The position numbers were made by a program, and so were the translations under genes. Below are positions 6,784 through 14,703 of a stretch of DNA of 17,634 nucleotides, one piece after another (position 1 is the stretch's first letter; every line of letters begins with the position of its first letter). The DNA is from Spirochaetia bacterium (lineage in GTDB: Bacteria > Spirochaetota > Spirochaetia > PWKH01): assembly GCA_021736505.1 (NCBI GenBank), contig JAIPFU010000020.1, forward strand, positions 1-17,634, read 5' to 3'. The notes under the pieces are model-generated. The model had not been told where the DNA came from. It was given only the letters and a program-made list of their open reading frames with translations, and made no database searches.

Positions 6784-7536
6784 GTGGTTGGTCTAAATAA
6801 GCGTGAAAACCAAATATTAGAACTTCTCAAAACAGGGCAAGATGCTTCGGTGTCTGCCTTAAGCAAGCTTCTTGAGGTATCGGTAGTGACCGTACGGGCT
6901 GACCTTAAGTCATTGGAAGAGAAGGGGATGGTTGTTAGGAGCAGGGGCGGTGCAGTGCCCGCTTTCCATCCGGAATTGCTGGATAAAATGGGCAGCCGAA
7001 CACCCGAAAAGGAGCGTATCGCCCAGGCGGCGGCGAATCTTGTACAGGATGGAGACCGCCTGATGATAACAAACGGCACCACTTCAGCCTTGGTTGGGCG
7101 TTATATTTTTGGAAAACGTAATCTTCAGGTGGTCACGAATTCTATGCTGCTGCTGCCCTACGGGAGGGTTAATCCCAATTTACATTTAACCATTATAGGC
7201 GGCGAATTCAGGCCTACCGCTGATGCCCTTGTGGGACCTGAGGCGATCCGTCAGCTTGATCAGTTCCATGTGCGTATGACGATAACGGGAACGGACGGCT
7301 TCACCCTTGAACACGGCATGACAACCCATCTTGTAGAGAATGCTGAGATGGTGAGGAAGATGGTTCAGCAGGCGGAAGTGAAAGTTCTGGTGGTGGACTC
7401 CTCCAAATATGGAAATATCGGCTTTGTGAATATTCTCCCGCTTTCAGAAATAGACATTCTTATCAGCGATGAAGGGCTTCCTGAGAATGCAGTAAAGGAA
7501 ATACGCAATATGGGGATTGAGCTTATAATAGTGTGA
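6784..7536 (+). CDS. DeoR-family transcriptional regulator
   Basis: This is a 250-residue regulator. An N-terminal winged HTH (residues 4-58: NKRENQILELLKTG, VSVVTVRADLKSLEEKGMV, RSRGGAV) precedes a DeoRC sugar-phosphate sensor domain. The sensor region includes ERIAQAAANLVQDGD, IIGGEFRP, the GTDGFTLEHGMTTH segment and VDSSKYG, all conserved in the family. Length is normal. Start GTG 6784 is used; AAGGAAAG lies about 10 bases upstream. It heads a plus-strand run of 2-oxoacid dehydrogenase and sugar-phosphate genes. DeoR proteins usually answer to a phosphorylated sugar, which fits the ketose-phosphate genes downstream. The 10-bp array that follows could be its binding site (inference). Confidence 0.94.
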   Translation: MVGLNKRENQILELLKTGQDASVSALSKLLEVSVVTVRADLKSLEEKGMVVRSRGGAVPAFHPELLDKMGSRTPEKERIAQAAANLVQDGDRLMITNGTTSALVGRYIFGKRNLQVVTNSMLLLPYGRVNPNLHLTIIGGEFRPTADALVGPEAIRQLDQFHVRMTITGTDGFTLEHGMTTHLVENAEMVRKMVQQAEVKVLVVDSSKYGNIGFVNILPLSEIDILISDEGLPENAVKEIRNMGIELIIV

Positions 7537-7610
7537 TGTGTTTTCTTAAGTGGGGGATGAAAATAATTCTGACTAAACGTTCTTTTTAAAGATAAAAAGA
7601 TGTAAAAATA

Positions 7611-7675
7611 TGCAGTTTGATGCAGTTTGATGCAGTTTGATGCAGTTTGATGCAGTTTGATGCAGTTTGATGCAG
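7611..7675. repeat. Perfect 10-bp tandem array (TGCAGTTTGA x6)
   Basis: Six identical contiguous copies of TGCAGTTTGA run from 7611 to 7670, followed by a partial TGCAG and a CAG-rich tail. The array lies between the deoR stop and the E2 start, ending about 60 bases before E2. The unit is close to one helical turn, so any bound protein would be stacked on one DNA face. Perfect identity implies recent expansion or strong selection. Confidence 0.98.
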
Positions 7676-7733
7676 CAGCAGTACCTTCAGGAAACTGTCT
7701 GCAGAAGTATATATAATAAATAGGAGATAAGAG

Positions 7734-9197
7734 ATGGCTAAACAAGTGTTGATGCCGAAGCAGGGGAACACCGTTGAATCCTGCATTATTCTTGAATGGA
7801 AAAAACAGGAAGGTGAAACCATAGATGAGGGCGAGATCATCTGCGAAGCCGAGACGGATAAAGCGACCATTGAGGTTGAATCTACCGCCGCCGGCACAAT
7901 TTTGAAACAGCTCTATGCTGTGGATGAAGAAGCTCCAGTACAGAGCCCCATAGCTATAGTGGGAGAACCCGGTGAGGATATATCTGACATGACAGGCGGG
8001 GATGCAGCAGAATCTTCAGTCGGGAACGATAAAGAAGCAGCTGAAACCTCGGGTAATGAGGGAGAGACCGCAGACAAAACAGCAGCTGACAATGGAACTG
8101 CATCCGCTGCAGAAGAAGCCGATACAACAGTTTCATCAAAAGCAACGGGGGCATCCGAAGGGCCACAGGCCAGTACGGGAGTATCCCCGCGGGCAAGGAA
8201 TCTAGCCAAGAAAAATGGCATTCAGGCTGCCGAACTCGGGGGAAGTGGTCCGCACGGGAGAGTCATCGAACGGGATGTGAAAAAGGCTGCCGCCGCAGGA
8301 GAGCCCCTGACCCCTGCTGCCCGGGAAAAAATGGCCGCACAGGGCCTTCAGGCGCCGGAAAAAGGCAGCGGTATCGGCGGGAGAGTAAGAGCAGCAGATC
8401 TTGTTGCAGGGAGCCCCTCTGCTGCAGCAGCTATCAGGCAGTCAGCCGGTGAAAGTGCCCCTGAAGCTGGAGAGAGCATGCATGGGGAGCTCAATTTCCC
8501 CGGACCTATTCATGAAGTTCCTGTTCGGAGTATCAGAAAAATTACTGCCCAGCGTATGTATGCATCAATACAATCAACCTGCCAGCTTACCCTGACATCC
8601 TCGGCGGCTGCGGATAAGCTGCTGAACCTGAGGAAGCGTTTCAAGGAGAGTGATGAGATACTGGGCATGCAGAAAGTAACTATCAACGATATGATACTCT
8701 TTGCAGCAGCCAGAACGCTGAAACAGTTTCCCTATGTGAATTCGCATTTTCTGGGAGATAAAATAGTAGAATTTGAGCATGTGCATCTCGGCTGTGCTGT
8801 TGATGCGCCGAAAGGTCTCATGGTTCCGGTGGTGCCATTTGCTGACCTCAGGTCTCTCCGTAATCTCTCTGATGAGGTAAAAAGTCTGATAGCCGCAAGT
8901 CAGGAGGGAAAACTCTCTCCAGAGAAACTGGAAGGCGGAACATTTACCGTAACAAACCTCGGGGGGCTTGGTATTGAGCATTTTACTCCGGTTCTGAATA
9001 CTCCGGAAACAGCAATTCTTGGCGTGAATACCATTGAACAGCGACCAGTACAGACAGATGATGGTATACAATTGAAACCCTACATTGGTCTTTCCCTTAC
9101 TTTTGATCACCAAGCTTTCGACGGAGCTCCGGCTGCAAGATTTCTCCAGGGATTGGTAAGAACAATAGAGCAAATTGATGTGGCTGTGGGAGCTTAG
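7734..9197 (+). CDS. Dihydrolipoyl acyltransferase E2 of a 2-oxoacid (pyruvate/acetoin-type) dehydrogenase
   Basis: This 487-residue E2 core transfers an acyl group from lipoyl to CoA. One lipoyl domain (residues 1-76) carries the lipoylated Lys43 in ETDKATIE. An Ala/Thr/Glu-rich flexible linker follows (about 77-145). Two peripheral-subunit-binding-like segments come next: SPRARNLAKKNGIQAAEL with GPHGRVIERDVKKA, then TPAAREKMAAQGLQ with GIGGRVRAADLV. The catalytic domain starts near residue 255 and has the active-site DHQAFDG with His459. AGGAGA lies 6-7 bases before the ATG. E3 and a fused E1 follow, so this is a full complex. Two binding segments on one E2 are uncommon. The acyl substrate (pyruvate, acetoin or another) cannot be told from sequence alone. 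Confidence 0.95.
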   Translation: MAKQVLMPKQGNTVESCIILEWKKQEGETIDEGEIICEAETDKATIEVESTAAGTILKQLYAVDEEAPVQSPIAIVGEPGEDISDMTGGDAAESSVGNDKEAAETSGNEGETADKTAADNGTASAAEEADTTVSSKATGASEGPQASTGVSPRARNLAKKNGIQAAELGGSGPHGRVIERDVKKAAAAGEPLTPAAREKMAAQGLQAPEKGSGIGGRVRAADLVAGSPSAAAAIRQSAGESAPEAGESMHGELNFPGPIHEVPVRSIRKITAQRMYASIQSTCQLTLTSSAAADKLLNLRKRFKESDEILGMQKVTINDMILFAAARTLKQFPYVNSHFLGDKIVEFEHVHLGCAVDAPKGLMVPVVPFADLRSLRNLSDEVKSLIAASQEGKLSPEKLEGGTFTVTNLGGLGIEHFTPVLNTPETAILGVNTIEQRPVQTDDGIQLKPYIGLSLTFDHQAFDGAPAARFLQGLVRTIEQIDVAVGA

Positions 9198-9246
9198 AGG
9201 GTTCTTCGAGGACTCTTTGTAGAATCTTAGAGGGCTCTTAGAACTT
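9192..9246. repeat. Degenerate 11-bp tandem array after E2
   Basis: Five phased 11-bp units start at 9192, 9203, 9214, 9225 and 9236 (GCTTAGAGGGT, TCTTCGAGGAC, TCTTTGTAGAA, TCTTAGAGGGC, TCTTAGAACTT). The first unit contains the last codon and stop of E2. The 10-mer GGGAGCTTAG, which spans that stop, recurs exactly at 9251-9260. Related TTTAGAACTTT follows at 9264-9274. Confidence 0.75.
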
Positions 9247-9292
9247 TTAAGGGAGCTTAGGAGTTTAGAACTTTGATGAGGAGATGTGCATA

Positions 9293-10636
9293 ATGGATAC
9301 ATTTGATTTAATAATAATCGGGGCAGGTCCAGGCGGGTATATTGCCGCTGAACGGGCAGGTGCCATGGGAAAGAAGGTGCTTATTATAGAAAAGGAGCAG
9401 CTTGGCGGCGTCTGTACGAATTGGGGCTGCATACCGACAAAATCCCTGCTCAACTCGGCAAAACAGTACGTTCATGCCCAGGAGGCAGATAAATTCGGTG
9501 TGCATATTGAAAAAGCCCGGTTTGAGCTTTCAGAGGCGATGGAATGGAAGAATGAGGTGGTTCAGACGCTGAGGGACGGCATTCAGTATCTCATGAAAAA
9601 GAATACAGTCACCGTGGAATTCGGTGAAGCAGAAGTAACAGATGCTCATCACGTAAAAGTGAATGATACGGTATATACAGGAAGCTATATTATGATAGCC
9701 TCCGGCTCATCACCGGCTGTTCCCCCCATTCCTGGTGTGGAGCAGAAACATGTGCTTACCAGCAAAGAAATACTGAGCATAGATGCAATACCGAAAAAAC
9801 TGGCTGTAATCGGCGGCGGAGTCATCGGCATGGAATTTGCTTCATTTTTCAGCAGTGTCGGTTCAGAAGTTCATGTTGTGGAGATGCTTGATGAAATCCT
9901 GCCGCTGACTGATAAGGAATTCGCTAAGCTGATGCGGCGAGAGATGAAACAAGTGAAGTTTCACTTGGGTTGCAGAGTGGAGAAAATTGACGAAAAGCAG
10001 GTTCATTTTACTAATAAGAAGGGAAAAGCTGAAAGTATAGAAGCTGATACAGTACTTATGAGCGTAGGACGGAGACCAAATGTCCAAGGTTTTGAGGATA
10101 TCGGTCTTGATGTTGACGGCGGACGGATTGTGGTGGATGAACGGATGCGGACAAACATCCCGTCAATCTATGCTGTAGGAGATGTGAACGGCAAATCATT
10201 GCTGGCGCATTCCGCTTCTAGGATGGGTGAGGTCGCCGTGGCAAATATGTTTGGGGATGGTGATGTAATGCGTTACCATGCAGTTCCCTGGGCTGTTTAT
10301 ACCCAGCCTGAAGCAGCGGGATGCGGACTGACGGAACAGGATGCAGAGAAAGAGGGACGGAAGGTCCTTACCGCTTCCATGCAGATGCGTGCAAACGGGC
10401 GTTTCCTAGCTGAACATGGAAAGCGCGCCGGGGGACTCTGCAAAGTAGTCGTTGATGCAGAAACAAAAGTGCTGCTGGGGGTTCATCTTTTAGGTGCAGT
10501 CAGCAGTGAAATGATCTACGGCGCAGCAGCTATGATAGAAGCGGAACTTCGTGTGAAGGATATTAAGGAGATCATTTTCCCTCATCCCAGTGTCAGCGAA
10601 ATAATCCGTGACACCATTTGGGAGCTGAAAGAGTAA
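9293..10636 (+). CDS. lpdA: Dihydrolipoyl dehydrogenase (E3)
   Basis: This 447-residue flavoprotein reoxidises dihydrolipoyl groups of E2 using NAD+. FAD-binding motif IIIGAGPGGYIAA is at residues 7-19, and the redox disulfide Cys41/Cys46 lies in GGVCTNWGCIPTKSLL. The NAD-binding motif VIGGGVIGMEFASFFSSVG lies near residue 173. The second FAD motif is YAVGDVNG, and the dimer-interface catalytic pair is in FPHPSVSE near the C-terminus. Start ATG 9293 is preferred because GAGGAG (9278-9283) is 9 bases upstream; the in-frame ATG at 9284 touches the ribosome-binding site. It lies between E2 and E1, separated from E2 by an 11-bp repeat array. Length is slightly shorter than the usual 460-475. Confidence 0.96.
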   Translation: MDTFDLIIIGAGPGGYIAAERAGAMGKKVLIIEKEQLGGVCTNWGCIPTKSLLNSAKQYVHAQEADKFGVHIEKARFELSEAMEWKNEVVQTLRDGIQYLMKKNTVTVEFGEAEVTDAHHVKVNDTVYTGSYIMIASGSSPAVPPIPGVEQKHVLTSKEILSIDAIPKKLAVIGGGVIGMEFASFFSSVGSEVHVVEMLDEILPLTDKEFAKLMRREMKQVKFHLGCRVEKIDEKQVHFTNKKGKAESIEADTVLMSVGRRPNVQGFEDIGLDVDGGRIVVDERMRTNIPSIYAVGDVNGKSLLAHSASRMGEVAVANMFGDGDVMRYHAVPWAVYTQPEAAGCGLTEQDAEKEGRKVLTASMQMRANGRFLAEHGKRAGGLCKVVVDAETKVLLGVHLLGAVSSEMIYGAAAMIEAELRVKDIKEIIFPHPSVSEIIRDTIWELKE

Positions 10637-10706
10637 AAAAAGCAGAAATTACTGCTTGAAGATATAAGCTGCAGTGGAAAAATTGCAATAGAACAAAGCT
10701 GCAAAC

Positions 10707-10745
10707 AAACTGCAGGATGAAACTGCAGTAAGAAACTGCAGGATA
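10707..10745. repeat. 13-bp tandem array upstream of E1 (AAACTGCA core)
   Basis: Three 13-bp units start at 10707, 10720 and 10733 (AAACTGCAGGATG, AAACTGCAGTAAG, AAACTGCAGGATA). More degenerate TGCA-containing units run back to about 10666. The conserved AAACTGCA is the exact reverse complement of the TGCAGTTT in the array before E2. The E1 ribosome-binding site follows. Confidence 0.9.
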
Positions 10746-10767
10746 TAAGGCAAGAAGGAGTTTTAAG

Positions 10768-13224
10768 ATGCCAAAAAATTTAGTGGTTGATCCCAAGGAA
10801 ATCAGAAAAAAAGAAACAATTTCTCTAAAATCGATTCCTGTGAATCAATATACAAGCGACATAAAGAAAGAGATCAAAACCTACGGTAAAGAGGGGCTTA
10901 AACGCATGTACTACGATATGCGGATGATCCGCGAGTTTGAGTTCATGCTTGAGTCAATCAAGAAGGAAGGAGCTTACCAGGGTATATCCTACAATCACAG
11001 GGGGCCTGCCCATCTCTCTTTGGGACAGGAGTCAGCTGCAGTGGGGCAGGCGGCTGTCCTGAGTTCTGAGGATTTTATATTCGGTTCCCACAGAAGCCAC
11101 GGAGAAATTCTGGCTAAGTGCTTTTCCGCACTGCAGAAAATGGATGAGAAATCTCTGCAGACCATCATGGATGAATTCATGGGTGGAGATGTTATCTCTG
11201 TAGTTGATAAACATTTTGCCGGGGAGAATACTAAGGATACAGCGGAAAATTTTGTCCTCTACGGTGCTCTAGCGGAAATATTTGCCCGGAAAACCGGTTT
11301 CAGCCGGGGTCTCGGAGGCTCCATGCATACCTTTTTTGCTCCCTTCGGAAGCATGCCGAACAATGCAATTGTCGGAGGAAGCGGCGATATCGGTGTAGGT
11401 GCGGCGCTGTATAAGAAAATAAACCGGAAACCCGGCATCGTTATCTCAAACATCGGCGATGCCGCCATGGCCTGCGGTCCTGTATGGGAAGGTTTGATGC
11501 TGGCAGCTATGGATCAGTACAACACTCTCTGGGGAGACATGAAAGGCAAACCGCCCTACATGCTGAATGTATTTAACAATTTTTACGGTATGGGCGGTCA
11601 GACTTGCGGAGAGACCATGGGATACGGAACTCCAGCGAGGGTTGGTTACGGCGTTAATCCCGACGGCATGCATGCTGAACGGGTGGATGGATTTAATCCC
11701 CTGGCAGTAGCCGATGCTGTTGCAAGGAAGCGAGACCTTCTGGTGAAAGGGCAGGGGCCGGCACTGATGGATACCATAACCTACCGTATAGCCGGTCACT
11801 CTCCTTCTGATGCTTCATCGTACAGAACTAAGGAAGAAATTGACTATTTCAGGAATCAGGATAGTCTCTATGCCTATGCAGATTACTTGATTGAACAAAA
11901 GGTGATGACAAAAGCGGAATATGAAGCCTACGAAGAGACGGTAAAGAGTAAAATTAAGCGAACCATGGAACTTGCCATTGATGATGATATCTCTTCGTAC
12001 GTGGACGGTACTTTTATCGAATCAGTTATGTTTTCCAATAAGAAAGTGGAAGCCTATGGTGAGGGTGAACCGGAAGTCCTCACACCTATGGAAGAGAATC
12101 CACGTGTAAAACAGATAGCAAAAAAACATCGATATGCCTTTGATGAAAATGGCAAAGCTTATCCTGCGGCACGGACATACGCATACCGGGACGGAATCTT
12201 TGAAGCGATGATTGATCGGTTCTACAAAGATCCTTCCATGGTTGCTTATGGAGAGGAAAACCGTGACTGGGGCGGCGCTTTTGCATGCTACCGCGGACTG
12301 ACCGAAGCACTTCCGTATCACCGGCTCTTTAACTCTCCCATCTCAGAGGCTTCCATTGTGGGTAGCGGAGTGGGATATGCCATGTCCGGCGGACGTGCGG
12401 TGGTTGAGCTGATGTACTGTGATTTTCTCGGCAGGGCTGGAGATGAAGTTTTCAACCAGATGCCGAAATGGCAGTCCATGAGCGCCGGCGTTCTGGACAT
12501 GCCCCTGGTGCTGCGGGTTTCCGTGGGTAATAAATACGGGGCCCAGCATTCACAGGACTGGACAGCCTTGGTAGGCCACATCCCCGGACTGAAGGTTATG
12601 TTCCCGGCAACCCCCTATGATGCAAAGGGGATGCTGAATACGGCACTAAATGGAAGTGATCCGGTGGTCTTCTTTGAGAGTCAAAAACTGTACGGTATCG
12701 GGGAAGAGTTTGAGAAGGACGGAGTTCCTGAAGGCTACTACGAAGTGCCAGAAGGTGAACCTAAGCTGCGTCGAGAAGGGAGCGATCTGACTATTATCAG
12801 TCTGGGAGCTACTCTCTATCCCGCCATGGAAGCGGCGGAGGAGCTGAAAAAAACTTACGGCCTGGAAGCGGAAGTAATTGACCTGCGTTTTATTAATCCC
12901 CTCAATTATGAGGTACTTATTGAATCAGTTAAAAAGACAGGACGGGTGATTATAGCCTCCGATGCCAGCGAACGCGGTTCGTTCATGCATACTGTGGCAT
13001 CTCATCTAGGCAGGCAGGCTTTTGATTATCTTGATGCACCGCCCCTGGTAATGGGATCCCGGAACTGGATAACTCCTCCCGCAGAGATGGAAGAGCTGTT
13101 CTTTCCCCAGAAAGAGTGGATCATTGATGCAGTTCATGAGGAAATTCTTCCTCTGGAAGGTCATAATGTTTCAACGGTACAGACAAACAGTGATTACAAG
13201 CGGCGTAATAAACTGGGAGTATAA
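10768..13224 (+). CDS. Fused E1 alpha+beta thiamine-diphosphate-dependent dehydrogenase
   Basis: This 818-residue E1 joins the alpha and beta subunits in one chain. It decarboxylates or cleaves its substrate on thiamine diphosphate and acylates E2. The alpha half (to about 440) has [26 protein letters not shown] and [10 protein letters not shown]. Its ThDP motif is [13 protein letters not shown] at 230-242, ending in [11 protein letters not shown]; the classical GDG is GDA here, with extra residues ([10 protein letters not shown]) before NN. The beta half (from about 470) has [12 protein letters not shown], the activating Glu in [11 protein letters not shown], and GAQHSQDW with the expected His. 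AAGGAG lies 8 bases before the ATG. The order E2-E3-E1 is unusual. Substrate is uncertain: pyruvate is plausible, acetoin or another acyloin is possible. Confidence 0.93.
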   Translation: MPKNLVVDPKEIRKKETISLKSIPVNQYTSDIKKEIKTYGKEGLKRMYYDMRMIREFEFMLESIKKEGAYQGISYNHRGPAHLSLGQESAAVGQAAVLSSEDFIFGSHRSHGEILAKCFSALQKMDEKSLQTIMDEFMGGDVISVVDKHFAGENTKDTAENFVLYGALAEIFARKTGFSRGLGGSMHTFFAPFGSMPNNAIVGGSGDIGVGAALYKKINRKPGIVISNIGDAAMACGPVWEGLMLAAMDQYNTLWGDMKGKPPYMLNVFNNFYGMGGQTCGETMGYGTPARVGYGVNPDGMHAERVDGFNPLAVADAVARKRDLLVKGQGPALMDTITYRIAGHSPSDASSYRTKEEIDYFRNQDSLYAYADYLIEQKVMTKAEYEAYEETVKSKIKRTMELAIDDDISSYVDGTFIESVMFSNKKVEAYGEGEPEVLTPMEENPRVKQIAKKHRYAFDENGKAYPAARTYAYRDGIFEAMIDRFYKDPSMVAYGEENRDWGGAFACYRGLTEALPYHRLFNSPISEASIVGSGVGYAMSGGRAVVELMYCDFLGRAGDEVFNQMPKWQSMSAGVLDMPLVLRVSVGNKYGAQHSQDWTALVGHIPGLKVMFPATPYDAKGMLNTALNGSDPVVFFESQKLYGIGEEFEKDGVPEGYYEVPEGEPKLRREGSDLTIISLGATLYPAMEAAEELKKTYGLEAEVIDLRFINPLNYEVLIESVKKTGRVIIASDASERGSFMHTVASHLGRQAFDYLDAPPLVMGSRNWITPPAEMEELFFPQKEWIIDAVHEEILPLEGHNVSTVQTNSDYKRRNKLGV

Positions 13225-13244
13225 CACTAAGGAATAAGAACCTG

Positions 13245-13271
13245 AGCACAGGGTGAAAACCATCCTGTGCT
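13245..13271 (+). terminator. Hairpin after E1, possible weak terminator
   Basis: AGCACAGG (13245-13252) pairs with CCTGTGCT (13264-13271); two further inner pairs including a G-U are possible. The following ATTTGTATATAAA is only partly T-rich, so termination is likely incomplete. It may separate expression of the dehydrogenase complex from the PHP-to-kinase genes. Confidence 0.5.
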
Positions 13272-13288
13272 ATTTGTATATAAAAGGT

Positions 13289-13321
13289 AATAATAGTATT
13301 TAATAAGCACATACTATTATT
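13289..13321. promoter_or_regulatory. AT-rich 10-bp inverted repeat upstream of the PHP gene
   Basis: AATAATAGTA (13289-13298) and TACTATTATT (13312-13321) are perfect reverse complements separated by 13 bases. The repeat sits about 35 bases before the PHP start codon. It could be an operator or an RNA stem. I find no clear -35/-10 pair with it. Confidence 0.5.
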
Positions 13322-13356
13322 GGAGCAGAATTGTAAGTAAAAAAAAGAGGAAAACC

Positions 13357-14703
13357 ATGAAAATTTCCTATGATTCAGTAATTGAGGCCCTGCAGCATCC
13401 GAACAGGACCGTACGCATACAGGCGGCCAACGCTATCGGAGAACTGATTACCAAGGGAAAACTGACCCGGACAGTTTCCGGCGAGGTTAATAATCATATT
13501 CATACCACCTATTCATTCAGTCCCTATGAACCTGCCATGGCAGCATACAAAGCCTGGCAAGCGGGGTTGACCATAGTTGGAAGCATCGACCATGACAGCG
13601 TGTCCGCTGCGGAAGAGATGAAAGCAGCTGCTGCAGGTATCGGGATAGCCTCCACTGTGGGTTTTGAAGTGAGAACAAGTTTTCTTGATACCCCCCTGGC
13701 GGATCGCAAAATAAATAATCCTGATGCCCCTGGAATTGCCTATATGGTAGTCCATGGAGTACCGAGTCAAGCCATTGAGAAGTGCAGAGAATTTCTAAAA
13801 CCCATTAACAAGGTCAGGAATGAACGCAGTTCCCGTGAAGTGGATGCCATGAATGAATTGCTTGCAGGGAAGGGGATCTCTCCCATCAGTTTTGAAGATC
13901 ATGTAAAGCCCCTCTCCCACGCGGAGGAGAACGGCAGTATTACCGAAAGGCACATACTTTCTGCTTTGGCAGGGACGATCATGGAAGAAATCGGTACAGG
14001 CGAGGCTTTGATAAGCTATCTCCAAGAGATCTTGGGAGTGAAACTCAGCGGCAGAATATTGGAATATCTAGCGGATAGAGATAATCCGCATTACCGTTAC
14101 GATCTGCTTGGCGTGCTGAAAGCTAATTTCCTGCCGAAATTCTATATAAGCCCCGATCCGGAGGAGATCCTGCCGGCAAGGGATGTGGTGCAATTCGCCC
14201 GTTCCATACATGCCATACCAGCCTATTCCTATCTGGGGGATGTGAAAGAGAGCCCCACGGGGGATAAAAAGGCGGAGCAGTTTGAAGACTCTTATCTGGA
14301 CGAACTTTTTGATGTGCTTGTAAACGATCTGAAATATCCGGCGATAACGTATATGCCTCCTCGGAATACGAAGGAGCAGCTCAAACGTCTGCAGAAACTG
14401 GCTGAACACCATGGGCTGATGCAGATCAGCGGTGTTGATATTAATTCATCCCGTCAGAAATTCAATTGTCCTGAACTGCTTGAACCGGAATATGCCCACC
14501 TTATTAGTTCTGCATGGGCGCTGGTGGCGCATGAGAAGCTGGCTTCATACAAGCCGGAACTTTCAATTTTTCATCCCGAGAACCCCTTAGCCGGACGCAC
14601 ACTGAATGAACGACTGGAAGTCTATGCAGATCTTGGAAAACGGATGGATCCGAAGGAGCCGGAAAGTATCTGGGCATTAGCACAAAAGGAGTTAAACATA
14701 TGA
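13357..14703 (+). CDS. PHP-domain metal-dependent hydrolase-like protein, unknown substrate
   Basis: This protein has 448 residues. After about 45 residues, perhaps helical repeat-like (LQHPNRTVRIQAANAIGEL), a PHP domain begins with NNHIHTTYS (His47, His49). It continues with SIDHDS (Asp78, His79) and GFEVRT (Glu104), all expected metal ligands; a late GVDINSSRQKFNCPE supplies a further Asp. PHP enzymes are mostly phosphoesterases, such as histidinol-phosphate phosphatase. This one is far longer than the simple family members and has a middle helical region (about 150-260) I cannot name. AGAGGA precedes the start. It overlaps the SDR gene by 4 bases (ATGA), so the two are translationally coupled. 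A role on a sugar phosphate of the linked pathway is a guess from context. Confidence 0.8.
   Translation: MKISYDSVIEALQHPNRTVRIQAANAIGELITKGKLTRTVSGEVNNHIHTTYSFSPYEPAMAAYKAWQAGLTIVGSIDHDSVSAAEEMKAAAAGIGIASTVGFEVRTSFLDTPLADRKINNPDAPGIAYMVVHGVPSQAIEKCREFLKPINKVRNERSSREVDAMNELLAGKGISPISFEDHVKPLSHAEENGSITERHILSALAGTIMEEIGTGEALISYLQEILGVKLSGRILEYLADRDNPHYRYDLLGVLKANFLPKFYISPDPEEILPARDVVQFARSIHAIPAYSYLGDVKESPTGDKKAEQFEDSYLDELFDVLVNDLKYPAITYMPPRNTKEQLKRLQKLAEHHGLMQISGVDINSSRQKFNCPELLEPEYAHLISSAWALVAHEKLASYKPELSIFHPENPLAGRTLNERLEVYADLGKRMDPKEPESIWALAQKELNI

Noticed and set aside
7611..7675. The 10-bp repeat as a CRISPR array or coding repeat
   Set aside because: Units are contiguous with no spacers, and 10 bp is not a codon multiple. 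Frames running through it lack ribosome-binding sites and are only repeat translations.
7712..7717. TATAAT upstream of E2 as a promoter -10 box
   Set aside because: There is no acceptable -35 box at 16-19 bases. The resulting start would fall on or next to the E2 ribosome-binding site.
7913..8221. Alanine/serine-rich minus-strand open frame opposite E2
   Set aside because: It is the complement of the E2 linker codons and has no start signals.
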